DNA from: Aplysia californica
Lineage: Eukaryota > Mollusca > Gastropoda > Aplysiida > Aplysiidae
Reading direction: 5' to 3'
NCBI RefSeq assembly: GCF_000002075.1
Contig: NW_004797475.1
Span: forward strand, 82,567 to 146,566
Length of the DNA stretch: 64,000 bases
Part shown: piece after piece, positions 55,601 to 64,000 of the stretch
How the letters are laid out: every line of letters begins with the position of its first letter
Position numbering within the stretch: the first letter of the stretch is position 1
Notes under the pieces: generated by a model
Told to the model about the DNA's origin: nothing
The model's database searches: none
What the model saw: only the letters and a program-made list of their open reading frames with translations
Position numbers and translations under genes: made by a program

Positions 55601-58445
55601 TGTCACCCACTTGTTCAGGTTCCCCAGGATGCTCTGGGCTAACCCTGCCTTACTTGCCTTCAATTTTGCCAGTGAGAGCTAGATTCTCAAGACCCTTATT
55701 ATGTCTATTCAGGTGTCCCAAAAACTGCATTATTTGTCGTTTCCTCATTGTTTTTAAGCTAATTCGATTTATTTTCCTTCCACGATACGTATAGCAGTCT
55801 CCTAAGAAATCTCATTTCTGTTGCTTCTATTTTATTTTCACTGTCTTTAGTGATTGTCCAGCATTCACAGCCATACACAAGGGTTGACTATACATAGCAT
55901 ATTTCAGAACTTTCATTTTGGTAGTCATTGAGGTGTTTCTGTTTTTCAGGATTGGGCTCATTTTATTGAAACCAGCCTTAGCCATTGTAATTCTCCGTTT
56001 TATTTCTGTGGAACATTTGACATCAGATGTTATCATATATCCTAGATATTTAAACTGTTGGACTTGTCTAATCTTTTCACCTTTGCTAATGAGATTACAA
56101 CTGGGATTTGCTGCTTTTTTGGATATTACCACGCATTCTGTTTTCTTTACATTCAACACTAATCCTTTATGTTCACTTTCTGTTACATAAGTTACAACAG
56201 TATCTAGAAGCAATTGAAGGTCCTTTTCTGAGCCTGCTATTAAAACTGTGACATCCGCATATCTGATGTTTTTAATATTTTGGACATTTACTTTGAGAAC
56301 ATGGAAATTCTTCTATGTTTCGAAGGACTGTTTCACTGTACATGTTAAAGAGGTCTGGTGACATAACACATCATTGCCTCACTCCTCTCCTTATCTGCTT
56401 ACAATCACTGACTGTAATCTCCATTAATTCTTACAGCAGCGTTTTGGTCTCAGTACAAATTCCTGATAAGTCTTAGATCTTTTTTTATCTATGTCTAGTT
56501 TTTCCAGTATTTTAAATAGCTCATCATTTCTAACTGTATCGAACGCCTTTGAATAATCTACGAAGCATAAATACAGATCTTTCTGTGCTTCAAAACATCC
56601 TTTCATTGTCATGATGAATAGCATTTCTGGTGTCCTTGTCAGCAACAAAGCCGAATTGCGTTTTAGATATCTCTGATCTTATACTCTTACACCATTATTA
56701 CTCGCAGCAATATTTTTGTAAAATGACTCATAAGGCTAAATGTTCTATGCATATATCACACTCAGTGGCACCTGGTGTTTCAGGTAAACCTATAAAAACT
56801 GACTTCATGATATCTTCTGGGATCTCACCTCTGTCATAAAGAGCATTTAGGAGCATTGTTGTTATTTCATTGCCTAGTTCTTCAAGCGCGACAATCACTT
56901 CAACTGGCATATTATCTGGCCCTGTGGCTTTCCTTGTTTCATTTTCCTAATGGCAGCTTGTACTTCTGCTTTCAGTATTGGTGGTCCATTTATTTCATTC
57001 TTTATTATCAGTTTTTCTCCTCTATTATCTTTGAAAAGTTCTTCTATGTATCCTGATCATCAGTTTAAGACATCCCCAATATCTCCTCCTTTCATTCTTT
57101 TATCCCACTTACTTCTTTGATTTTGGAATGCACGTATTTGCTGTCTTTGTTTGGGTTCTTCTGTATTTGTTGATCATTTACTATTTATCCATATTTCTTT
57201 TACTTCGTTGCATTTTTTCTTTATTTTCTTTATGGTTAAGATGTTGTACTTTTCCACATTTGATTTAGCCTGTCATCTCTCTTCCATTAGTGTTAATATG
57301 TCCTGGATCATCCATTTTTTATTTGCTCATTTAGCTTTCGGGGGGATATTTTCTTCTACAGCTTCCATTATGGAGTCTTTCATTTATGTATACCATACTG
57401 CGACATTTTTACAAGCGTAGTCTTCATAGTATTTTGGGGGTATTTAAAAAAAATAACCCTTCCCCTTAAAATTTGCTACTTTTCTGATAAAGCATAAAAG
57501 ATATAAACTACTGAAAAAAAGAGTCGGAATATGCAGTATTCTTGTGACAAAACTTTTGCATTGTAGAAGTTAATTATCTTACCAAATAACAAAAAAGTTG
57601 CATGTAAAATGAAAAAAGCCTAAGGAATTTTTTCAATGTCCTAATTTTGAGGCAATTGTTACATAATATGCCTCTTAGTTGCCAACGAGTGATTATTCTA
57701 CCCTATTCAAATCTTTCACCATTTTCCATGAATATGCTGAACACAGTGATAACACAAAACATTGTTTAAATGAGAATCTAAAGAGACAGAACTTTCTGGA
57801 GCACATTCCATTTTAAACTTAAAGTAGAAAAAAGTTTAGTACTCTGAAAATCTACATGAAAACAGCTTCCCTTGCAAAGCATGCAGGCAAACTGACCTGC
57901 ATGCCCTTGAAGGCTATCTCTATCTTTGCCTGGGGTAAGTGTAAAAGCTCCAAAAAATCCCCTTCTCCCTTTTGTTATTCATATATAGACATTCTGTCTT
58001 CTTGACTAATTTTTTAATATTGGGCTGGCAGTGGCAATTTTTCAAGGGACTGGATCTCTAGATTTACTCTTGTGCTTGTGAAAAGTTTCAATATGGTGTC
58101 CTCACCAAAGAAGCATTTAGAAACCGACATTTCAAGTTGTAATGCGACATTTGAACTTTAAAACAATATCAGATATAAAATTGAAATGTGGCACTCTATC
58201 TTATGCTGAGGCAATTTAATTTACAGTGAGGCATTTGAGAATACTAGGTGTGTATTTTATCAGGGGAAAAAAACAATACAATGACTAGGTGTGTATTTGA
58301 TTAGAAAAAAACAAATACAATGTACAGATTAAAACAAACACAATCAGAATAAGGAAAACAGATCTTTCTCACCTTCGTGTGCCAATGACATTGTAATGGA
58401 TTTAAATGACTGACTCATAAGACCCAACAAGAAGGAGTTTTCCAT
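52696..58445 (-). CDS. Unrecognised single-pass membrane protein, long form (188 aa)
   Basis: Two coding exons: 58445-58373 (exon from acceptor 58450) and 53189-52696. The first exon encodes MENSFLLGLMSQSFKSITMS-LAHEG and ends G|GTGAGA; the last begins at CAACAG|GGGG in matching phase. The protein then has a Gly/Ser/Lys-rich stretch, a hydrophobic segment after W39-Q40 (YYLYGGLAISTLVGLY, 41-56), a charged region (RMRNQSRHEM) and a polar tail ending in a Cys-rich CDCDTPDPCG. I do not recognise the family and assign no function. The acceptor just before the ATG implies 5' UTR exons to the right. A decayed LINE occupies the intron. The shared first exon also fits the alternative terminal exon at 54058-54320. 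The joining of the exons is inferred from splice sites and phase only. Confidence 0.6.
54058..54320 (-). CDS. Alternative terminal exon of the same gene, short form (111 aa in total)
   Basis: Begins at TGTCTTAG|GTATCGC with the same phase as the 53189 exon, so it also joins the 58373 donor. It encodes IAWSGVKNTMKTQWQ, a hydrophobic segment (IISGLAAMLITVAAGGTAYLL, residues 41-61) and a polar tail ending RKRTF. W39-Q40 stands at the same residue positions as in the other form and directly before the membrane segment. Both exons end in their own stop, so they cannot be used in series. Confidence 0.6.
54525..54965 (+). mobile_element. 440-bp MITE family, full copy
   Basis: Ends: TGTGTCACGATGTGGTGGAA-TCAGGCACTCGTCAA and TTGACGAGCGCCTGATTTCA-CTGTGACGCCTCA, inverse of each other. 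Interior follows the family. Lies in the intron of the unrecognised membrane-protein gene. Confidence 0.85.
55480..57420 (-). mobile_element. Decayed LINE with reverse-transcriptase domain
   Basis: Minus-strand pieces in several frames, in family order from right to left. Near 56910-56728: EELGNEITTMLLNALYDRG, IPEDIMKSVFIGLPETPGAT. Near 56600: LCFVDYSKAFDTVRNDELF. At 56250-56261: YADV in place of the catalytic YADD, followed by TVLIAGSEKDLQ. Then VQQFKYLGYMITSD, EIKRRITMAKAGFNKM and a C-terminal AMIVDVC near 55530, ending in an (ATG)n-like tail. It is broken by several stops and frame changes and lies in the intron of the membrane-protein gene. The clade is not certain. Confidence 0.85.
57421..58372. 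other. Intronic, no feature recognised
   Basis: AT-rich. At about 58110-58240, as at 54965-55130, there are loosely repeated CATTTGA/CTTCAAATG blocks. Confidence 0.45.
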
Positions 58446-58984
58446 CTCTTCTAAAAAAAAAATGTGGTCTTGGATTTTTTTTTTATGAACTGTTTCAAAC
58501 AGGTTTTAGCCAGTCACAAAATCCACTACTACACACTCAAACGTTGTGGAGACTTGATGTCGAGTTTTAATCTATACAAATCTTCTCAAAGAAAACAGTC
58601 ATCAGATTGAAACTGTCACAATGAGCTTGGACAACAAAAAGATGTCCACATTAAAAGATGAGATCTACAATATTTCTTCATCAACGTAAAAGGACGGTAA
58701 CACAAATAACAGCATTGGAGAAATAACAGAAACTTTGAAACTAGCAACTAAAATGTGAATATTAAAGCCATTTCAAGAATTTTTTTGTCTGAACTGAAAA
58801 ACATAAACTTAGTAAACATGTGTGACCACAAAGAGAAACCCTTACATGAGTCCCCTAATGTAGTGAGCCTACTCATTATCTTGCATTCCTGAAGTTATTA
58901 TTATATTACTAATATTATCTGAATTATTATTTGAAGTCTCTGTCTTGCCTGGAAATTCGGATTTAACACTGAAGAACTTTTTTT

Positions 58985-59505
58985 TGGGAAAGTGTTCTAC
59001 AGTGCTCGCAACTGCATTAGGTCACATGAGCGCGAAGGACACATTTAACATTTTCAGTTGTTACAAAATTTTGAATTTTGCCTGGGTGGAAGCCGAAGCC
59101 TACTCTTATCGATTTTGAACCACCAAGGGATCTTTAACGTGCCCAACTTGCACACGAGACCTCCAAGATTTTTCACCCTCGTCTGAGAAGGCTAGGTGTA
59201 GATCTTTCCTACCATAAGATCAGGGGTGAAGCTGAAAGACAGCAGTAAGAAGGAGCCAAGGAGAAGCAGTAGATAGGCTGCAGAAAGATTCAGGAGCCCA
59301 GAGTAGGGGGGTAAAAAGGTGAGGGGATGGGGGCAGAGTGTGGAGACAAAAGTAGACAACAGAATATTGTTTGAGAGCAGGAAAGGATGTGAAACGAGAA
59401 AATTTTAGAGCAGAAAATTTTCCGTCAATATCCTGATTCGAACCTGGGACCTGTTGAATGAGAGGTGAAGACCTTAACCTCTAGGCCACGAGAACCCCCT
59501 AAAGT
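58985..59505 (-). repeat. SINE family B, minus-strand copy
   Basis: Reads right to left as the family: head GGGGTTCTCGTGGCCTAGAG-GTTAAGG with TTCGAAT-like B box, pyrimidine-rich middle, GTGCAAGTTGGGCACGTTAA and TAGGCTTCGGCTTCCACC, then GCAGTTGCGAGCACTGTAGA. No clear target duplication. Confidence 0.85.
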
Positions 59506-59562
59506 AGGCTACTTCTTTGTCACATATTATGTGGTTGATATTTGAAAAAAAAAATATATAAT

Positions 59563-60398
59563 GTGTCACGACACGGTGGAATCAGGCGCTCGCCAGACTT
59601 TTGGCATGTGAGGTTGTTGTTATCATCTTAATGCTTGCTAGTTTGCCTGTCTTTGGATTAAAAAAAGACCAATCTATCTTGAATAAGTGTGGGGGGGTGT
59701 CGCCTGGTCTCAGAGGTAAAATTAGCGAGAAAATTTTCCTAAGTTTGAAAGTACTTGTAAACTGAAAATTTACATTTTTTGTTCTTTTAGTCAACTTTTT
59801 TCAATGAAATCCACTCATAAATGTGAGGCAGCATGGTGGAATCAGGCTCTTGTCAAAATAATCAAAGTGAAGAAACTAGCATTTTTCCGCAGCTTTGTGT
59901 ATTTTTATAAATTTTGTGTTTTTTGGCTCATCACCTTTCATGCCCATTAAAGAACTCATTTCTGTGAGGATTTTTCTGAAAAACGTTTATTAAAGGCACA
60001 AAAAATGAAAATTTTCAGTTACCACGGACTCTTAAAATAAGGAAATAACTAATCTTTGACGGCCATTTTCTTATTAATTTTACCTCTGAAAACTAGTGAC
60101 CCCCACCTCCTTCATTCGCAAGTATCCCGACTTGTATTCTAGATAAATTGATATTTTTTCCCTCTAAATAAAGACAAGTTAAAAAGCTTTAAGATGATAC
60201 TAATAACTCTACATGCCCAAAAATTGACGAGAGCCTGATTCCACCACGCTGCCTCACAAATGTGTTTCTAAATTTACATAAAAGGTGTGGAGGCCAAAAA
60301 AAAAAAATTCGACGAAAGCTGCCAAACAGGCAGAAAAAATGCAGATATCTTCCATATCATTATTTTGACGAGTGCCTGATTTCATCACAATGCCTCAC
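59563..60398 (+). mobile_element. 440-bp MITE copy, interrupted by another copy of itself
   Basis: Left half 59563-59822 starts GTGTCACGACACGGTGGAAT-CAGGCGCTCG; right part 60258-60398 ends TTTTGACGAGTGCCTGATTT-CATCACAATGCCTCAC. The inserted copy lies between. Confidence 0.83.
59823..60257 (-). mobile_element. 440-bp MITE copy nested inside its relative
   Basis: Ends GTGAGGCAGCATGGTGGAAT-CAGGCTCTTGTCAA and the inverse TTGACGAGAGCCTGATTCCA-CCACGCTGCCTCAC. AAAT (AAATG) adjoins both ends. Orientation is opposite to the host copy. Nearly identical to the copy at 61957. Confidence 0.87.
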
Positions 60399-60531
60399 CA
60401 ATGAAAAAAAAACGAAACCAGAGTTGCACAACATCAGATCTATTTGTGAAAGAAATCACTTTATGAAGTTTACAGTCAAACACCACACAAAGTGAAACAT
60501 GAATTCTCTCTTATTCAGAATATCTGCAGTT

Positions 60532-60632
60532 GACTTGTGACAAAAAAAAGGTCCTAAAGTAAGGATGACTTGTGACAAAAAAAGTCCTAAAGTAAGGATG
60601 ACTTGTGACAAAAAAAGTCCTAAAGTAAGGAT
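60532..60632. repeat. Three tandem copies of a 33-35-bp unit
   Basis: GACTTGTGACAAAAAAAGTC-CTAAAGTAAGGAT three times, differing only in the A-run and one G. The rest of 60400-61956 shows nothing recognisable. Confidence 0.92.
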
Positions 60633-61956
60633 TTTTCTATGTGGCCAAATGATACTAAAAATCTTTTAAACTTGTAGGCCTACATGCACAACAATAAACC
60701 ATTAAAAACAAGAGAAATTTCAAAAGTCAAAATATGTCACAAACTCGCACTACATGCAGTATCATAGCAATTCACCATTATGACATTTGTCCTCCTTAAC
60801 GACTTTACGGTAGACAAAACAGATAAGCAGAGCTACAGACTTTAATATATTTACTTATATTGGCCGAAATCATGCAAAACAAAGTTGTTCACACATAAGA
60901 GTCTTTAATTATTTGCCCTTCAGTTTAAAATATTTCTGGTTTTACCCATTTTTTACAAAATGAGGACAATACTGACTTTGGAATTTGATACTGAATGCTA
61001 CAAGGGTCGTCATCTGAGGATAGCTTATGCAATTTTAAAACTTGTCAATAAATTGACAATGACCACAAAATTACCCCCCCCCAGCCTTTATTTTCCCCTA
61101 TGTTTGTTCTGACTTCTGTATTAAGATTAATAAGATACTGATTTTTATATGAAGGACCAACTGCAACAAAATTGATTTAAATTACATACACATCTGAAAC
61201 TGGTCACCATAATACAGGGCCTATATGACAATACAGAAGAAAACAAAATTTGGAATCCAAAGATGATCCAAGACCAACAAAATCTGGAAAAGACCCAAAT
61301 TTCAGTGCTCAGTCCTCTTGAATTATTAACAAATAAGAGCACAACTGCATATTAAACTATGAAACTATGACATGTTGGATGTTAAGGATATTTGCTTAGG
61401 AAAACCCAATTCATCTCTCTTCTCCAACTTAAGGTTCATGTACTATTAACTGTGTCTTCTGTCATGGGAAAATAAGTTTGAGAACATAATATGCCTCGAG
61501 TCACTGTCTACAGGTGCACACTATCATTACTCATTACATTATCAATGAAATTAAACATCATCAGCATACAACATGGTTACACACATCATACAGAATTTAC
61601 AATCAAGTTTTAAAACATCACACAGCACAATCATCACCACCATATTTCATAGCTTAATCAAAGTCTATCTGATCAAATAGTTGCTTCTCAAGTTTATGAC
61701 CTCTCCATGTTTTAATAATGTTTGGTCTTCATTGGCAGCCATTGCAGTTGGTTCTCAGATCAACTAGCGGCACTTTCAAATCACCAGGGGTCATTCTACG
61801 ATATGATTTGTTACTAAAATAATCAAAAACCTATTTTAAAGCCAGTTTTAAGAACAGGAAAAGATCAAGACTCAATGCCCTGATTAAAAGCAGCCAATGC
61901 AACATGACCTATTTTAAAAAATGTAAGTGATTTTATTCCTCCATCGACACAATTTA

Positions 61957-62397
61957 TGAGGCAGCGTGGTGGAATCAGGCTCTCGTCAAAATAATCAAAA
62001 TGAAGAAACCTGCATTTTTCCGCAGGTTTGTGAATTTTTGTTAAATTTTTGTTTTTTGGCTCAACACCTTTTATGCCCAATAAAGAACTCATTTCTGTGT
62101 GGATTTTTCTGAAAAACGTTGATTAAATACACAAAAAATATAAATGTTCAGTTATCAAGTTAAGCTAGGGAAATAACTAATCTTTGGCGGTCATTTTCTT
62201 TATAATTTTACCTCTGAAAATAGGAATAGGTGCCCCCCACCTCCTTCATTCGCAAATATCTCGACTTATTATTATATTCAAGATAAATGGATATTATTTT
62301 CATACAAATAAAGACAATTGAACAAGCTTTAACATGATACCAATATCTCAACATGCCCAAAAATTGACGAGAGCCTGATTCCACCATGCTGCCTCAC
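61957..62397 (-). mobile_element. 440-bp MITE copy, best preserved
   Basis: TGAGGCAGCGTGGTGGAATC-AGGCTCTCGTCAA at one end and its near-perfect inverse at the other. Interior matches 59823. Confidence 0.87.
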
Positions 62398-62409
62398 ATT
62401 TATATAATT

Positions 62410-62580
62410 TAAAAGGCATGCTTCCAACCCTACCTGTCAGGTACAAAGCATTCCAGCAGAAAGACCAAGATATGAAATAGAAAATCCTCCCTATTCTGGA
62501 ATTGAACTCAAGTTTCCTGCGAGCGACAGTGAAGCCCCTAGCTGCAACACCACAGACACCAATTTCTATTTCAGAAAAAA
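62410..62580 (-). repeat. SINE family C copy
   Basis: AAGCATTCCAGCAGAAAGAC, AATAGAAAATCCTCCCTATT, TGGAATTGAACTCAAGTTTC, CTGCGAGCGACAGTGAAGCC and CCACAGACACC follow the family on the minus strand. Close to the 3' end of TMEM69. Confidence 0.6.
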
Positions 62581-62627
62581 CTGATAAAGACAAACAGTTT
62601 TTAAGAAAATAGCTATAAAAGACTTAA

Positions 62628-63524
62628 TTATTTTTGTTGGTCTTTTTTACTCACACTCTCCATAGGCTTCGTGAATCTAAATAATAACGTGGAAAACAAA
62701 CACAGAAACACAACAGAACTGAGTAGAAAACGTAAATTTTTGAACCATTTGGGGTAAGTCTTATTCTGAGTATCCATGTACCCAGCAAATGCTATCCCAG
62801 ACATTAAAATTAAAAAACTAGCTGGATTTGGGTGCACCAATACACTACCCCATCCTATCAAAGGTAGGGATATGCTGTACCCTAAAGACTCCATTGAAGC
62901 TTTTGATTGCGGCAGATTTTCTCCCCAGGCAACCCCGCCGAGAAAAGAAAGTATTGTTGCTCCATACACTAACTGTGCATATGCAATTCCTGGATGATAT
63001 AGTCCTGTGTACTGCATGTAATACGGAGCAGCCACAAAAGGAATAAGACCACCAAGACCATAAACCATGAAAGGGTAAGGTGTAGAAAACAAACTGCGAA
63101 CACTGAAGAATGAAAATCCTCCCTCTTGAACCAGAGGCAAACGAACAGATTTATGTAAGTTCTTACTGCTACTTTTCAAGAAAGATGATGACACTTTTTT
63201 GGCAGTGGAGGATCCTGAAGCCCCAGAAGCAGCAACATCACCAGCAGCCTTGGTTGTATTTGAAGCTTCAATAGGTTTTTTTGCAGCCTCTTGAACAGCT
63301 CTTGACTGATGTAGGGATCGCAAAGGCAGGAGGGACATCAACTCTGGGTTCTTGATGTCTTGAAGAAGACAAAGTGACTGTGGTGTGGCATTGAGTCTTG
63401 AGAAGTGCCGAAGTCCTTCAGGGTTTAACTTCACATTCAACTGCTGAGAGGCTACTAGACGCGTGGACTGACGCAGCCATCCATTCAACAGTAACCCTTT
63501 GCGGAGAATGCCACTGGCAGCCAT
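62628..63524 (-). CDS. TMEM69: TMEM69-like protein (DUF3429), 298 aa
   Basis: Multi-pass membrane protein with the DUF3429 domain; its molecular role is unknown. Residues 1-130 are basic, Ser/Ala-rich and poor in acid in the first part, like a mitochondrial targeting region. Five hydrophobic segments follow at about 151-170, 180-200, 213-230, 234-250 and 264-283. The second contains the family signature YGATILSFLGGVAWGE; PYPFMVYGLGGLIPFVAAPY precedes it. The C-terminus is polar (ESVSKKDQQK). The coding sequence is a single exon. An acceptor (TTTTTCTAG) ends at 63551, so the leader continues in a 5' UTR exon to the right. It is somewhat longer than the human protein because of the N-terminal linker. 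Same strand as the unrecognised membrane-protein gene 4.2 kb downstream. Confidence 0.93.
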   Translation of the reverse strand: MAASGILRKGLLLNGWLRQSTRLVASQQLNVKLNPEGLRHFSRLNATPQSLCLLQDIKNPELMSLLPLRSLHQSRAVQEAAKKPIEASNTTKAAGDVAASGASGSSTAKKVSSSFLKSSSKNLHKSVRLPLVQEGGFSFFSVRSLFSTPYPFMVYGLGGLIPFVAAPYYMQYTGLYHPGIAYAQLVYGATILSFLGGVAWGENLPQSKASMESLGYSISLPLIGWGSVLVHPNPASFLILMSGIAFAGYMDTQNKTYPKWFKNLRFLLSSVVFLCLFSTLLFRFTKPMESVSKKDQQK

Positions 63525-63849
63525 GACGTTGAAGCAGGAGGGAGATGAGACTAGAAAAATTTTGAGAAGATAATATTAGAGACAAAAATTAAGATAAAGA
63601 AATAAACAACACATCTGAAGGCATTATAGACCCCTCATCCGAAAGAAAGAAAAAGAATAATAACTCCCCCCTTCCCCCCAAACCCAACAACCCCCCCCCC
63701 CCCCAAACACACACACAAAAAAAACCCCAAGCAAAAACAAAAAACAAACAACCTGAGCATAAACACAATAAAACAAACAACATGCATTCACACATAGGAG
63801 GGGAGGGAAAAGATCAGATGAGAGTGCTCGCCACAGATTGACACATGTA

Positions 63850-64000
63850 CAGTCAAACCTCGTTATTATTACTCCATCCTTGGGACGAGCATAAAGTTGG
63901 CAGAATAGTGGGGCCAGGGCTGAAGTTTGATTAACAGGGTTCCTCTATTCATAGTTAAATAACCCTGACCACCCAACTTCTAGGGAAATGATTCTGCTGT
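63850..64000. mobile_element. Left end of a TA-flanked MITE, cut by the window edge
   Basis: TA-CAGTCAAACCTCGTTATTAT matches the start of the family at 4096. The other end lies outside the window. Confidence 0.4.

Overview
This is a eukaryotic window from an animal. The genes have introns with canonical GT/AG borders. There is a replication-type histone gene with a 3' stem-loop, and the repeats are dominated by tRNA-headed SINEs, short inverted-repeat DNA elements (MITEs) and LINE fragments. The gene content (STIL, UMP-CMP kinase, H2A.X, TMEM69) is metazoan. The repeat style and the many AGATCT-rich stretches suggest a lophotrochozoan, perhaps a gastropod mollusc, but that assignment is only an inference.

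Layout. 0.7-1.4 kb: an intronless histone H2A.X gene (+) with CCAAT boxes, a TATA box and a histone 3' stem-loop. 1.4-10.3 kb: no gene seen; SINEs and MITEs. 10.3-17.1 kb: UMP-CMP kinase (CMPK1, minus strand, six coding exons, 201 aa) with a 5' leader exon ending at 21.21 kb. 21.2-23.8 kb: the divergent spacer between CMPK1 and STIL, full of inverted-repeat elements. 23.8-44.5 kb: STIL (plus strand, sixteen coding exons, 1459 aa), the centriole duplication scaffold. 44.5-52.7 kb: no gene; two MITE families and a 5'-truncated LINE. 52.7-58.4 kb: an unrecognised minus-strand gene for a small single-pass membrane protein, with two alternative terminal exons that look like ancient duplicates; a decayed LINE lies in its intron. 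58.5-62.6 kb: SINEs and nested MITEs. 62.6-63.5 kb: TMEM69 (minus strand).

The genes work in separate processes: chromatin and DNA-damage signalling (H2A.X), pyrimidine nucleotide synthesis (CMPK1), centriole assembly (STIL) and a mitochondrial-type membrane protein (TMEM69). The notable organisation is that CMPK1 and STIL stand head to head, as they do in human, which points to a very old gene pair. STIL keeps recognisable versions of the CPAP-binding motif, the coiled coil, the STAN module, a KEN box and the extreme C-terminus. All exon models were assembled by eye from splice sites, reading phase and remembered family sequence; 5' and 3' UTR limits are not determined.
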